Assembly: GCF_013409995.1 (NCBI RefSeq)
Contig: NZ_JACCBX010000002.1
Span: forward strand, 349,827 to 413,826
Origin: Neobacillus driksii
GTDB lineage: Bacteria; Bacillota; Bacilli; Bacillales; Cytobacillaceae
Reading direction: 5' to 3'
DNA: 64,000 nt
The notes beneath the pieces were generated by a model, which saw only the letters and a program-made list of their open reading frames with translations, was not told the origin of the DNA and ran no database searches. How positions within the stretch are numbered: the first letter of the stretch is position 1; each line of letters starts with the position of its first letter. The position numbers and the translations under genes are program-made. Below are positions 45,194 to 53,653 of the stretch, piece by piece.

Positions 45194-45565
45194 TCAATAA
45201 TATTTAAACTTTTTTAAATGGAGAAGCTGCCAATAGTTCTTGTTAAATTTTTTCTCTAAATGGATTACTTTCAGTCTGATTGCTGTGATTTTAAGGAAGT
45301 AATCTAGAAAGTCGTGTGTAATAAAACTCATGTTAAATAATTGAATTGTTGTTTTCTTTACAGCATGCTCTAGTATGAATATTGAATCCATACAAGCCTT
45401 TCTTAATTCATGCTCAACACAATTCTCAATAATAATATTTAATTCGTTAATACAATAATTTAATGACTCAACCTGCTCTTCTAATAAATTTACACGTTCA
45501 GAAATACATATATAGACTTCGCTTGCTACTACTAACAGAATATCGCATAGAGAACTGTGTGGCAT
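45194..45565 (-). CDS. Hypothetical helical protein, possibly the C-terminal half of a frameshifted gene
   Basis: Predicted alpha-helical region (VNLLEEQVESLNYCINELNI, LEHAVKKTTIQLFNMSFITH, DYFLKITAIRLKVIHLEKKF) without a ribosome binding site at its first ATG. It overlaps the end of the next entry by 68 bp in another frame. I think both frames were one protein: membrane helix plus cytoplasmic helices. No family recognised. Confidence 0.4.
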   Translation of the reverse strand: MPHSSLCDILLVVASEVYICISERVNLLEEQVESLNYCINELNIIIENCVEHELRKACMDSIFILEHAVKKTTIQLFNMSFITHDFLDYFLKITAIRLKVIHLEKKFNKNYWQLLHLKKFKYY

Positions 45566-45770
45566 TTTTTAATAAATGATTCAATTGGTGAAAAGCTTTA
45601 AAATTAAGCTTCTTTACCCTTTTTTCTCGTAATTCATAGTGTTTGAAGAAAAATATGACTGTTACAATTACTGAAAGTAATAGCAACACTATATACACAT
45701 AAACCCATTCAATATCCATTAATATATTAATAAAATTCACCCCATCAGTTTCCTCCAGCTGCAAATTCAT
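45498..45770 (-). CDS. Hypothetical membrane protein, possibly the N-terminal half of a frameshifted gene
   Basis: About 90 residues with one strong membrane helix (WVYVYIVLLLLSVIVTVIFF) after a short outside segment, followed by basic cytoplasmic residues (HYELREKRVKKLNFKAF). The last part (SVSSSKRSLYMYF) reads through a region that gives a better frame in 45194-45565. A one-base indel near 45530 would join them. Function unknown. Confidence 0.4.
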   Translation of the reverse strand: MNLQLEETDGVNFINILMDIEWVYVYIVLLLLSVIVTVIFFFKHYELREKRVKKLNFKAFHQLNHLLKNATQFSMRYSVSSSKRSLYMYF

Positions 45771-45951
45771 ACATTATATTCTGCCAATAAAAAATTGATT
45801 TCATTACATTGGTCAACAATTAAATTTTATACTCAAAACCTAAATATTTGTTTGAAATAATTTCATTTCAAATGTCTCACTTTTATAATTATGCAATAAG
45901 TGATATTCGGAAATAATGAAAAGTGAATGACTTTTTATGAGGTGGGAAGAG

Positions 45952-46944
45952 ATGGTTCAGCATTGGTTGGCTAAGTTTTTACGACTACCTGTTGTTGTAA
46001 GAATTTTTTTATTAGCTTCATTTATTACGATAATATTTGGGTATATCATTCATCTAATAGAACCAGATAATTTCCCAACTATCTTTGAAGGGATATGGTG
46101 GGCAGTTGTTACAACGGCTACGATTGGATATGGGGACTATGCTCCAGTAACAGTTGCTGGAAGAATAACAGGAATTATACTTATGCTAGTAGGGATTGCA
46201 ATTGTATCCTCTTATTTTGTTAGCTTGGCCACAGTAGCAGTAACCATGCAAGCAGCCTATATGGAAGGCAAACTCATTTTTAAGGGGCATCGACACATGA
46301 TAATAATTGGTTGGAATGAACGTTCCAAAGAATTGATTTCGTCTATATCTAAAAAAGACCCATCAAAGAAAGTGGTTCTTATCGATGAAACATTGGATAT
46401 GATGCCAACAGAATACAAAAATGTGCATTTTATTAAGGGACGTGCCAATTTAGACAATATATTATTAAAAGCAAACATTCTTGAAGCAGAATGCGTAGTG
46501 ATAACCTCCGACCAAAATAAGAATGAATTGTACGCTGACATGAATACTATTATTACCTTGTTAGCGATAAAAGGGACACGCCCCACAATTCGATGTATCG
46601 CAGAAATTCTAACCTCTGAACAAGTGGAAAATGCAAGGAGAGCAGGAGCAGATGAGATTATCCAATCTAATATCCTTACAAGTTCCTTTTTACTTAACAG
46701 TCTCGAATCTCACTCTACAATGGATTCCATCCTGAACGTAATACGTGATTCTGAAAACCACCACCTCTTAACATGTGAACCTGTTGATGGAATTGTTGGA
46801 AAACAATTTTATGAGGCTTGTAAACTTTTTTTGAAGCAGAATAAAATGTTGGTTGGAATAAAGAGAGGAGACAAAACTCATATTAATCCTCCACTAGAAT
46901 TTAAGATACAACAGGAAGATCTTGCTGTTGTCATTACCGAATAG
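45952..46944 (+). CDS. Potassium channel protein with RCK/TrkA-N domain (YugO-like)
   Basis: 330 residues: two membrane helices flanking a pore with selectivity filter TATIGYGDY near residue 60-68, then a cytoplasmic RCK domain (HMIIIGWNERSKELISSISK, VVLIDETL, CVVITSDQNKNELYADMNTI, ARRAGADEIIQSN) and a C-terminal TrkA-C-like part (EPVDGIVGKQFYEAC). ATG 45952 follows GAGGTGGG; an ATG five codons upstream overlaps it. Similar to B. subtilis YugO, the K+ channel used in biofilm electrical signalling. Convergent with kimA, a K+ importer. Confidence 0.92.
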   Translation: MVQHWLAKFLRLPVVVRIFLLASFITIIFGYIIHLIEPDNFPTIFEGIWWAVVTTATIGYGDYAPVTVAGRITGIILMLVGIAIVSSYFVSLATVAVTMQAAYMEGKLIFKGHRHMIIIGWNERSKELISSISKKDPSKKVVLIDETLDMMPTEYKNVHFIKGRANLDNILLKANILEAECVVITSDQNKNELYADMNTIITLLAIKGTRPTIRCIAEILTSEQVENARRAGADEIIQSNILTSSFLLNSLESHSTMDSILNVIRDSENHHLLTCEPVDGIVGKQFYEACKLFLKQNKMLVGIKRGDKTHINPPLEFKIQQEDLAVVITE

Positions 46945-46950
46945 TTCAAT

Positions 46951-47005
46951 AAAAAATAGCCTGCTTTATCTATCCTTAAGATTTAAAAAGCAGGCTACTG
47001 TTTTT
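46951..47005. terminator. Bidirectional terminator between K+ channel and kimA
   Basis: TAGCCTGCTTT / AAAGCAGGCTA stem with a 19-nt loop, A-run before and T-runs after, shared by the two converging genes. Confidence 0.8.
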
Positions 47006-48830
47006 ATTTTTTCAAATGGTAAGGCACAGTAGTAATAATCACGTTTCTACGATAAAGCAAAAACGAACGAATCAATAAACTTGATTGATTATGGAGAATA
47101 TTGTGCCAAGCCTTCTTCGTTATAAATTGTGGGATGACTACTGTAACTTGGTAATTGGACTCACTAGCTTTATGTTCAACCGTATCTACAAACTTAGTTA
47201 ATGGAGTAATGATGCTTCTGTAATGCGAGTGAAGTGTTACCAATCTTATATTAGGTTGCCACTTCGTCCATTTTTCTTCAAACTTATGCTCATCATCTCT
47301 TTCAAAAGCTACATAAACCGCAATAATTTGATCTGGATTTAGTGATTTGGCGTAGTTTATTGAATTTTCAACTACATGAGTTATACCTGCTACGGGCACT
47401 ATGATCACATTCCCCTCAATCTTCAAAGCAGGTTCACATGTAGTAATTCTCAATTGATCTCCAACTGCATCATAATGTTTTTTTATTCGGTGGAAAACAA
47501 AAATAATAATCGGTACAAAAACTAAGATTGACCAAACTTGATTAAATTTAGTTAAAAAGAACATGATTGTGACGATAAAACTAATCAATGCACCCGTCGT
47601 ATTAATAATAAATTTCGGGACCCATCCCTCTGGTTTTTCACGAAGCCATTTAAGCATCATACCTGTTTGAGACAATGTGAAAGGGATAAACACACCTACT
47701 GCGTAAAGAGGTATAAGATGTTCAGTTTCTGCGTGAAAAGCGAGGATTAGTAGTATTGATGCTACACCAAGAATGATAATTCCATTTGAATAGCCTAATC
47801 GATCTCCTCTAATCAGGAACATCCTTGGAATAAACTTATCTTTTGCCAGATTAACCGCCAATAATGGGAATGCAGAATATCCAGTGTTGGCGGCTAGGAT
47901 TAATATTAACGCTGTGGTCCCTTGGATGAAGTAATACATAAAATTTCGTCCAAAGATTTCCTCTGCAATTTGTGAAACAACCGTTACCTCTGTTCTTGGA
48001 GCAGTTCCGTAAAAATAGGCTAAAGTGACAATTCCTGAAAACAGAATAGCTAGTAAAATTCCCATCATAATTAAGGTTTTAGCAGCATTGTTAGGTGCAG
48101 GATCTTTGAAGTTAGGAATTGCATTAGAAATCGCTTCAACTCCTGTTAAGGCCGAACTACCCGAAGCAAATGCCCTTAAAAGAATAAATAAACTAATCCC
48201 TGCTATCGGTGTCCCAATAGGAGTATGTAATTCAGGTGAAACTCCGCCTGTTACAATGTTAAAAAGACCGACACCGATTAAAATAAACAAGGCTAAAACA
48301 AATAAGTACACTGGGTAGGCTAAAATGGAAGCTGACTCTGTTACACCTCTTAAATTCAACAATGTTATAAATATGACAAATACTATTGCAATTTCTACAT
48401 TATAGTCATGTAGGTTTGGAAAAGCAGATGTAATCGCATCCGTTCCTGCAGATACACTAACAGCCACAGTAAGTATGTAGTCTACCAATAGAGATCCACC
48501 AGCAATTAAGCCAGGATTTACTCCTAAATTATTTTTCGAAACAACATATGCTCCTCCTCCATGAGGATAGGCAAAAATAATCTGCCGATAGGACAGTATG
48601 AGAGCAGTTAAAAGAATTAAAACACCCACTGCAATAGGAATCGAATACCAAAAGGCTGCTGTTCCTATTGCAACCAACACGATTAGGATTTGTTCAGGAC
48701 CATAAGCCACCGAAGATAATGCATCCGATGAAAGTATAGCTAATGCTTTCGTTTTATTAATTTTTTGTTCCCCTAATTCATGTGATTTCAACGGTCTTCC
48801 AATTAAAAACCTTTTTATTGATGAAAACAT
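47004..48830 (-). CDS. kimA: Potassium uptake permease KimA (APC superfamily)
   Basis: High-affinity K+/H+ symporter formerly called YdaO. 608 residues, the same length as the B. subtilis protein; N-terminus FLIGRPLKSHELGEQKINKT, then KALAILSSDALSSVAYGPEQ, IFAYPHGGGAYVVSKNNLG and SVSAGTDAITSAFPNLHDYN, about 12 membrane helices, and a cytoplasmic C-terminal domain (VIIVPVAGITHVVENSINYA) that in KimA binds c-di-AMP. No ydaO-type c-di-AMP riboswitch can be seen in the 237 bp upstream, unlike B. subtilis kimA. Convergent with a K+ channel gene. Confidence 0.93.
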   Translation of the reverse strand: MFSSIKRFLIGRPLKSHELGEQKINKTKALAILSSDALSSVAYGPEQILIVLVAIGTAAFWYSIPIAVGVLILLTALILSYRQIIFAYPHGGGAYVVSKNNLGVNPGLIAGGSLLVDYILTVAVSVSAGTDAITSAFPNLHDYNVEIAIVFVIFITLLNLRGVTESASILAYPVYLFVLALFILIGVGLFNIVTGGVSPELHTPIGTPIAGISLFILLRAFASGSSALTGVEAISNAIPNFKDPAPNNAAKTLIMMGILLAILFSGIVTLAYFYGTAPRTEVTVVSQIAEEIFGRNFMYYFIQGTTALILILAANTGYSAFPLLAVNLAKDKFIPRMFLIRGDRLGYSNGIIILGVASILLILAFHAETEHLIPLYAVGVFIPFTLSQTGMMLKWLREKPEGWVPKFIINTTGALISFIVTIMFFLTKFNQVWSILVFVPIIIFVFHRIKKHYDAVGDQLRITTCEPALKIEGNVIIVPVAGITHVVENSINYAKSLNPDQIIAVYVAFERDDEHKFEEKWTKWQPNIRLVTLHSHYRSIITPLTKFVDTVEHKASESNYQVTVVIPQFITKKAWHNILHNQSSLLIRSFLLYRRNVIITTVPYHLKK

Positions 48831-49067
48831 TCATTAATCACCGCCAATTCTTAAATAAGTTTATGTTATATATTACCCCATCAAACAACTTTTTCTCATT
48901 TTTATAATAAAAAATTGCCTACAAGTCAAAGTTAATAGAATTGTAGACACATTACTCTTGAATTCAGCAAACGTAAATGATTTTTGTGCTAAAAGATTAA
49001 AACCCAGTAATTACGGATATTTTAGAAACAAAACAATTATTTCTATATAGGAAGGAGAATTTTTTTA

Positions 49068-49190
49068 ATGGTAAAAGAAAATGTACCCTTTTTAACAGAT
49101 GAATTTTTAGACGAGTTAGTTAAAGAAATTAATCAGCAATACGGGTGGCAAACCCCTGAACAAAATATAGAAACCATAACTAATGATTGA
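49068..49190 (+). CDS. 40-residue small acidic protein
   Basis: ATG 49068 with a GGAAGGAGA site. Product MVKENVPFLTDEFLDELVKE, INQQYGWQTPEQNIETITND: acidic, amphipathic helix in the first half. A terminator hairpin follows at 49266. The ribosome binding site supports translation; the family is not recognised. Divergent from kimA. Confidence 0.5.
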   Translation: MVKENVPFLTDEFLDELVKEINQQYGWQTPEQNIETITND

Positions 49191-49265
49191 ATAGTAATTC
49201 CATAAAAAAACTACAAACCATTGTTGTACACTTAAACCTTCCTGTGTGTTCAACTTCCAGCCTAT

Positions 49266-49300
49266 TGAAAAAAGCTATCCCATGGGGTAGCTTTTTTCTA
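49266..49300. terminator. Bidirectional terminator after amt
   Basis: AAAAAAGCTATCCC-ATG-GGGTAGCTTTTTT, near-perfect stem with T runs on both strands, 7 bp from the amt stop. Confidence 0.85.
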
Positions 49301-49306
49301 TTATAC

Positions 49307-50617
49307 TTAGATTACTTCCCTTGTTTGCTCTTTTCTTGTAGGAGCAACCGAAATGCCTGTCGTTTCTTCAAAGTTATATAAACTTGTAGGCAAATCAGTA
49401 AATCGTTCTAATTCATTATAAGCTGGAATACCGTGGTACGACATATCCAAACCTTCTTCTTCCTCACGTTCGCTAGCTCGTAATCCAACAGTCTTTTCAC
49501 ATACCTTGGCCATAAATGTACCACCGAGAAACCCCCAAACAACTACAACGGCAGCACCTAATAATTGTATTTTTAAAAGTGAAAAATCACCCGTTGTTAA
49601 AAAACCTTGAGACATATCAAACAATCCAACCGCTATCGTTCCAAAAACACCATTGAAGCCATGAACGGCTACGGCTCCTACTGGATCATCAACTTTTAAA
49701 TGGTCGACTAAAAGTGTTGCATAAATCACAATGACTCCGCTGATGGCGCCAATTATTATCGCACTCCATTGTGAAACAAAGGCACATCCAGCTGTTACAG
49801 CTACAAGACCAGATAATACTCCATTAATCGTCATACTAGGATCTGCTTTTCCGAATTTCTTCATTGTTATAAGAAGTGCCGAAGTACCTCCACTTGCTGC
49901 AGCCAGCATCGTATTAATTGCAATTGAAGCGAGGGCAGTATTGGAAGCATCTAATGTGCTTCCTGAATTAAAAGCAAACCAACCGAACCATAAAATAAAC
50001 GCACCAGCTGAAGCTAGAGGAATATTACTAGGCGCAAATACATTCGCACTTCCATCTGAATTAAATCTTCCTTTTCTTGCTCCTAAAACTTTCGCCATAG
50101 CAAAAGCCGCAAAACCGCCAACCGCATGAATAGCAGCCGAACCAGCAAAATCCTTTATTCCTAATTTCGCTAACCAACCATCGCTGTTCCAAATCCAGTG
50201 ACCTGAAAGGGGATAAATGATTGTACAAATCAGAGCTGCTGTTACAATATAGGCTTTAAAATTCATCCGCTCTGCAACTGCACCAGAAACAATTGAGATA
50301 CATGCCACTGCAAAACCCATTTGAAATAACACAAAAGCTGCACTTGGCAATTCAACAGAAAGAGCAATCTTTTCTGGACTCCCAAATAAATTAGTACCGA
50401 TAAATCCAAAGGCGTCTTTTCCAAACATAATAGCAAAGCCAATTAACCAAAAAGCTAAAGCTCCAATCGTTAAATCCACAAAAATTTTCATTGTTACATT
50501 GACAGCATTTTTAGTTCGGACAAGACCCGCTTCTAGCAAACTAAATCCGCCTTCCATAAATAAGACCATTGCTGCAGCTAATACAATCCAAACGGTATTT
50601 AGATACATTAATTCCAT
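49307..50617 (-). CDS. amt: Ammonium transporter
   Basis: Amt/Rh/MEP-type NH4+ channel-like transporter, 436 residues, 11 membrane helices. Landmarks: FMEGGFSLLEAGLVRTKNAV near 20-40, GAVAERMNFKAYIV, DFAGSAAIHAVGGFAAFAMA near 155-175 with the first pore His, WFGWFAFNSGSTL, and DPVGAVAVHGFNGVFGTIAV with the second pore His. It follows glnK by 5 nt, one transcript. The C-terminal tail of about 35 residues (RASEREEEEGLDMSYHGIPA YNEL) is the PII-docking end. Confidence 0.96.
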   Translation of the reverse strand: MELMYLNTVWIVLAAAMVLFMEGGFSLLEAGLVRTKNAVNVTMKIFVDLTIGALAFWLIGFAIMFGKDAFGFIGTNLFGSPEKIALSVELPSAAFVLFQMGFAVACISIVSGAVAERMNFKAYIVTAALICTIIYPLSGHWIWNSDGWLAKLGIKDFAGSAAIHAVGGFAAFAMAKVLGARKGRFNSDGSANVFAPSNIPLASAGAFILWFGWFAFNSGSTLDASNTALASIAINTMLAAASGGTSALLITMKKFGKADPSMTINGVLSGLVAVTAGCAFVSQWSAIIIGAISGVIVIYATLLVDHLKVDDPVGAVAVHGFNGVFGTIAVGLFDMSQGFLTTGDFSLLKIQLLGAAVVVVWGFLGGTFMAKVCEKTVGLRASEREEEEGLDMSYHGIPAYNELERFTDLPTSLYNFEETTGISVAPTRKEQTREVI

Positions 50618-50622
50618 GTTGG

Positions 50623-50982
50623 TTAGTCCTCCTTATTTGCTAGATCATCTATATCAAAGTCTGTGGTACCTGTTCGAATGTTATAGGCTTCTAGAATAGG
50701 ATAGACATATATTTTCCCGTCCCCTTCTTCCCCAGTTTGAGAGGAGACTATAATAGTATGAATTGTAGGCTCAACCATGTAGTCTGAAAGGACAATCTCC
50801 AATTTAACTTTTGGATGAAGAGTCACGTTATAATTCTTACCACGATAAACTCCTTGAGTATCCTTCTGTTTCCCTCTACCGACCACCTGCGATACGGTAA
50901 AGCCTGTAATTCCTATATTCTTTAAACCCTTAATCGTCTCAGTCAGCTTTTCTGGTCTAATAATGGCCTCTATTTTTTTCAT
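50623..50982 (-). CDS. glnK: Nitrogen regulatory protein P-II
   Basis: 119-residue PII protein: MKKIEAIIRPEKLTETIKGL at the N-terminus, GRGKQKDTQGVYRGKNYNVT (T-loop), and GDGKIYVYPILEAYNIRTGT near the C-terminus with the ATP/2-oxoglutarate-binding Lys and Arg. It should gate the Amt channel and, in Bacillaceae, bind TnrA. Gene order here is glnK-amt; in B. subtilis it is amtB(nrgA)-glnK(nrgB). A TnrA/GlnR box lies 23 bp upstream. Confidence 0.95.
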   Translation of the reverse strand: MKKIEAIIRPEKLTETIKGLKNIGITGFTVSQVVGRGKQKDTQGVYRGKNYNVTLHPKVKLEIVLSDYMVEPTIHTIIVSSQTGEEGDGKIYVYPILEAYNIRTGTTDFDIDDLANKED

Positions 50983-51004
50983 TTTATCTCCGCCTCTTTG
51001 CTCA

Positions 51005-51021
51005 TGTTATGTTTTCTAACA
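51005..51021. promoter_or_regulatory. TnrA/GlnR binding site, candidate
   Basis: TGTTATGTTTTCTAACA fits the core TGTNA-N7-TNACA perfectly on both strands and the full 17-bp consensus in 16 positions on the minus strand. It is only 23 bp before the glnK start, which leaves no room for a promoter downstream of it, so it suggests repression (GlnR-like) or a second activating site farther upstream. Confidence 0.65.
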
Positions 51022-51127
51022 TCGATATGGTTAATAATATTACATGTATGAAAAACATGCAATAACCTATTGCGAAAATTATAAATAGTGCAATTATGAT
51101 TAAAATCTAAATATGACTATGAAAATT

Positions 51128-51214
51128 AAAAAGACATCCATGGATGTCTTTTTATTGTCCTTCTTTTTTTAATTATAAATTTGCAATAAAGAGCTACCCC
51201 ATGAGTAGCTCCTT
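51128..51214 (-). terminator. Two terminator hairpins after the DltE-like SDR gene
   Basis: GAGCTAC / GTAGCTC at 51191-51211 and AAAAAGACATCC / GGATGTCTTTTT at 51128-51153, both downstream of the SDR stop codon on the minus strand; the second has a strong T run. Confidence 0.7.
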
Positions 51215-51220
51215 TAGTCG

Positions 51221-51985
51221 TTATAGAATTGTGTTTTTCATTTTGGCGTACATCATCTTTACTGTCTCATCAATTTCATCTCGAGACATCCTCATCGCGT
51301 TTTCAGCACGCGCGTAACCAATTTCAGTTTTTCCGGCTTCAAGACCTTTAAATATCGCATCGGCAAATTCATCTACAGGAGTGCCAAAGGTATGCAAGCC
51401 GGCTCCACCTAAATCAGTATTAACTGCCGGCGGCGCAACTTCGATTACCTCAATGGCCGTATCTTCAAGCTGATGTCGTAAGCTCATGGTAAAAGAATGA
51501 ACCGCTGCTTTCGAAGCTGAATAGATCGGTGCAATCGCCATCGGGGTAAAGGCTAAACCGGATGATACATTAAGGATAGCACCATAATCTTTATTAGCGA
51601 AGTACGTCGCGAATAGCATCGCTAAATGAAATGGCGCCTCGATGTTGGATGCTATTTCTTGACTGTAATAGCGCCAATCCTCCTTTGCGTTCGTTTTAAG
51701 AACATGGTAGCGCTGCTGTATGCCTGCGTTGTTTACAAGCACATTCACATCAGGGTGCTCGCTGGTTGCCCAGTCGAACAATGCAACCCGGTCAGATTCC
51801 TTGGTGACATCACAAACGCGTGTAATCAGCTCAGGATATTTTTCCTTTGCTTCCTGAAGCTTCGCTTCACGTCTTCCGCAGATAATCACTTTATTGCCTG
51901 CTTTTATGAATCTCTCGGCAAACGCAAACCCGATTCCTGCTGCCCCGCCCGTAATAAGTATTGTATTGCCTGATAGTTTCAACAA
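51221..51985 (-). CDS. SDR family oxidoreductase (DltE-like)
   Basis: 254-residue classical SDR: ILITGGAAGIGFAFAERFIK cofactor loop, VNVLVNNAGIQQRY, Ser in ILNVSSGLAFTPMA near 140, YSASKAAVHSFTMSLRHQLE with catalytic Tyr and Lys near 155-160. The APPAVNTDLGG and IGYARAENAMRMSRDEIDET region is shared with DltE-like proteins of Bacillus. NAD(P)-dependent; substrate unknown. A truncated paralogue lies 6 kb away at 44952-45161. Confidence 0.92.
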   Translation of the reverse strand: MLKLSGNTILITGGAAGIGFAFAERFIKAGNKVIICGRREAKLQEAKEKYPELITRVCDVTKESDRVALFDWATSEHPDVNVLVNNAGIQQRYHVLKTNAKEDWRYYSQEIASNIEAPFHLAMLFATYFANKDYGAILNVSSGLAFTPMAIAPIYSASKAAVHSFTMSLRHQLEDTAIEVIEVAPPAVNTDLGGAGLHTFGTPVDEFADAIFKGLEAGKTEIGYARAENAMRMSRDEIDETVKMMYAKMKNTIL

Positions 51986-52442
51986 TATCCCTCTTTCGTC
52001 TGAACGTTATGTATTTCCTCGAAATTATTGTAACCCGTTTAAAGATATTCACCCTAAACCAAAAAGGAAAGCATTCTGCTCAGGCACAGAACACTTTCCT
52101 TTTTTAAAATTTGATAAATTTGTCAATTACCAAGCTTTTGGTTTATCTTTACCCATAGAGCCCTGGAGTTTAGGATTTATATCAAAAAAAGAAAACATGC
52201 GTCACCAACAGTTCGTGAATTTATCAAGTATATTTCAGCTGCATTACCTTTTTAATAATGAAAAAAATGAGCATATGAGTTATATGTGTACGAACAAGAA
52301 AAACAGACACATTAATATAAGGCTTTGAGAAAATATATTTTTTCGACATATTCAATCCTGAATATTTCGTTTTTTTATTGAATTGAATATGCTTTGTAAA
52401 GAAAGTTTTGAATTAATAAACCTCACCCGTTATTTCAAAAAG
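51986..52442. other. Intergenic region with one hairpin and no supported gene
   Basis: A hairpin AAAAAGGAAAG / CTTTCCTTTTT at 52061-52104 could end a transcript. A plus-strand frame through 52328 stays open (PIEPWSLGFISKKENMRHQQ) but has no ribosome binding site and begins antisense to the SDR gene, so I do not annotate it. Confidence 0.4.
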
Positions 52443-52473
52443 AAAAAGCGATGCTTCGTTATTGAAGCACCGC
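52443..52473 (-). terminator. Terminator of the His/Gln/Trp-rich gene
   Basis: GCG-A-TGCTTC / GAAGCA-C-CGC stem with six-base loop; a T run follows on the minus strand. Confidence 0.55.
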
Positions 52474-52544
52474 CCCCGAAATTTTATGATAAAATTCCTC
52501 ACTATTTTAGGTGGTGAATCTTCACCCCCTATGCCATAATTCCA

Positions 52545-52826
52545 TTATCTCCCTTGATACATTTGATGCCATTGCTGCCAGGTACCATGAGGATGTTGGT
52601 GATGCCATTGGTGCCAAGGAATGAATGGATGATGTGGATGGTGCTGTGGATGGTGCTGGTGCTGGTGCTGCCACTGCTGCCAAGAACCATGAGGATGTTG
52701 CTGGTGCCATTGCTGCCATGAGCCTTGCGGAAATTGTTGATGATGATGGTGCTGCTGATTCTGCCACTGTTGCCAAGTACCGTGAGGATGCTGCTGATGC
52801 CATTGCCCCCAAGATTGACCATGCAT
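52545..52826 (-). CDS. His/Gln/Trp-rich tandem-repeat protein
   Basis: 93 residues with extreme composition: mainly His, Gln, Trp, Pro and Gly, almost no charged residues besides His. Three near-identical 12-residue units, WGQWHQQHPHGT, WQQWHQQHPHGS and WHQWHHQHPHGT, alternate with WQQW-started spacers that hold HHHH and HPQHHPHHP clusters. All three minus-strand frames are open because the DNA is repetitive; this one is chosen for its AGGCAGGTG site before ATG 52826, its terminator and its non-random product. It could bind metal ions (Ni, Zn, Cu) or form an insoluble layer such as a spore coat. No known family recognised. Confidence 0.65.
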   Translation of the reverse strand: MHGQSWGQWHQQHPHGTWQQWQNQQHHHHQQFPQGSWQQWHQQHPHGSWQQWQHQHQHHPQHHPHHPFIPWHQWHHQHPHGTWQQWHQMYQGR

Positions 52827-53002
52827 AGAATTCACCTGCCTTTATATGAGTCTTAATAGCTTATGCACGCCAGGGTTTTGAAGTTTGTACTTATGCAAAA
52901 TTTAGACAGCTAAGGTGAGAAAAGAGCACCTTCTAGTCATCATACTAATTTTTTTATCCCCCTCAAGACCATGAACCATTTGTATTGTTAAATTTATCCA
53001 AG

Positions 53003-53027
53003 TAAAAAAAACGTCCATAGTGGACGC
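53003..53027 (-). terminator. Terminator hairpin
   Basis: CGTCCA-TAG-TGGACG with eight T on the minus strand; it serves the GNAT gene or the small remnant between them. Confidence 0.65.
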
Positions 53028-53037
53028 CTTCGATTCA

Positions 53038-53140
53038 TTATTCATTTATGAAGGATATCAGTTCCTCAACTTTCTCGCCGTCCAATTGGTTTGAAACGCC
53101 GAAGGCTTCACCTGTTCTATAATAATTCTTTAACCATTGT
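53038..53140 (-). pseudogene. C-terminal protein remnant overlapping the GNAT 3' end
   Basis: In the frame next to the GNAT stop the DNA encodes WLKNYYRTGEAFGVSNQLDG EKVEELISFINE and a stop, just before a terminator. It reads like the genuine end of a protein, without a start. I do not recognise the family. Chance reading is possible. Confidence 0.3.
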
Positions 53141-53560
53141 AAAATAACTACTACCAGGAGGATAATCTTTTATTTCACCGACAACTTTATATCCTTTTAT
53201 TTCATAGAAAGAACGTGCTTGAAAATCAAAAGTAGTCAAAAGTGCCTTCTTTGCACCTTTCTCTTTTGCTAACCTTTCCGTTTTATCAAGCAAATCCCCA
53301 CCTAAACCTTTGCCCCTAAATTCTTCACGAAACCAAAAATTATTGATTTCGACCCAGTCCCAGTAAACATCTGCAGTTATACCGCCTATCCATTTTTTAT
53401 TATTATCTGAGACAATAATATTTATGGGTTGCACTGAACCTTTGTTCCTTGCTTCTTTGTGGTGGAATGAGTGCTTAATATTAAATTCCTTTATCATTGT
53501 TTTTAAAAATGCAGAGAATTCTTCGTTGTTCTCCATTAAAATTTCTATATTATATTTCAT
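53117..53560 (-). CDS. GNAT family N-acetyltransferase
   Basis: 147 residues from ATG 53560, which has AAGGAG 7 nt upstream; the longest frame adds 12 residues. WVEINNFWFREEFRGKGLGG near residue 82-100 is the acetyl-CoA loop (R-x-x-G-x-G), followed by ALLTTFDFQARSFYEIKGYK VVGE, the usual motif B. The N-terminal helical part (EEFSAFLKTMIKEFNIKH) would bind the acceptor. Complete and apparently functional; substrate unknown. Confidence 0.9.
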   Translation of the reverse strand: MKYNIEILMENNEEFSAFLKTMIKEFNIKHSFHHKEARNKGSVQPINIIVSDNNKKWIGGITADVYWDWVEINNFWFREEFRGKGLGGDLLDKTERLAKEKGAKKALLTTFDFQARSFYEIKGYKVVGEIKDYPPGSSYFTMVKELL

Positions 53561-53653
53561 TCTTGTACTCCTTATTTGTATATTAACACTACCCATTAAA
53601 CATATATCAATCTATTTTTATATCAATCAATTTTCTGCATAAGATCGTATTAA

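Noticed and set aside
48831-49067. Search for a c-di-AMP (ydaO) riboswitch before kimA
   Set aside because: The conserved blocks of the class are not present; the region is short and AT-rich.
51894-52328. Open plus-strand frame of 144 codons
   Set aside because: The first third is antisense to the SDR gene, there is no ribosome binding site, and the product has no recognisable pattern.
52522-52822. Two further open minus-strand frames over the H/Q/W gene (Ala/Ser-rich and Gly/Ser/Ile-rich products)
   Set aside because: They are open because the DNA is a repeat; neither has a ribosome binding site as good as the chosen frame.
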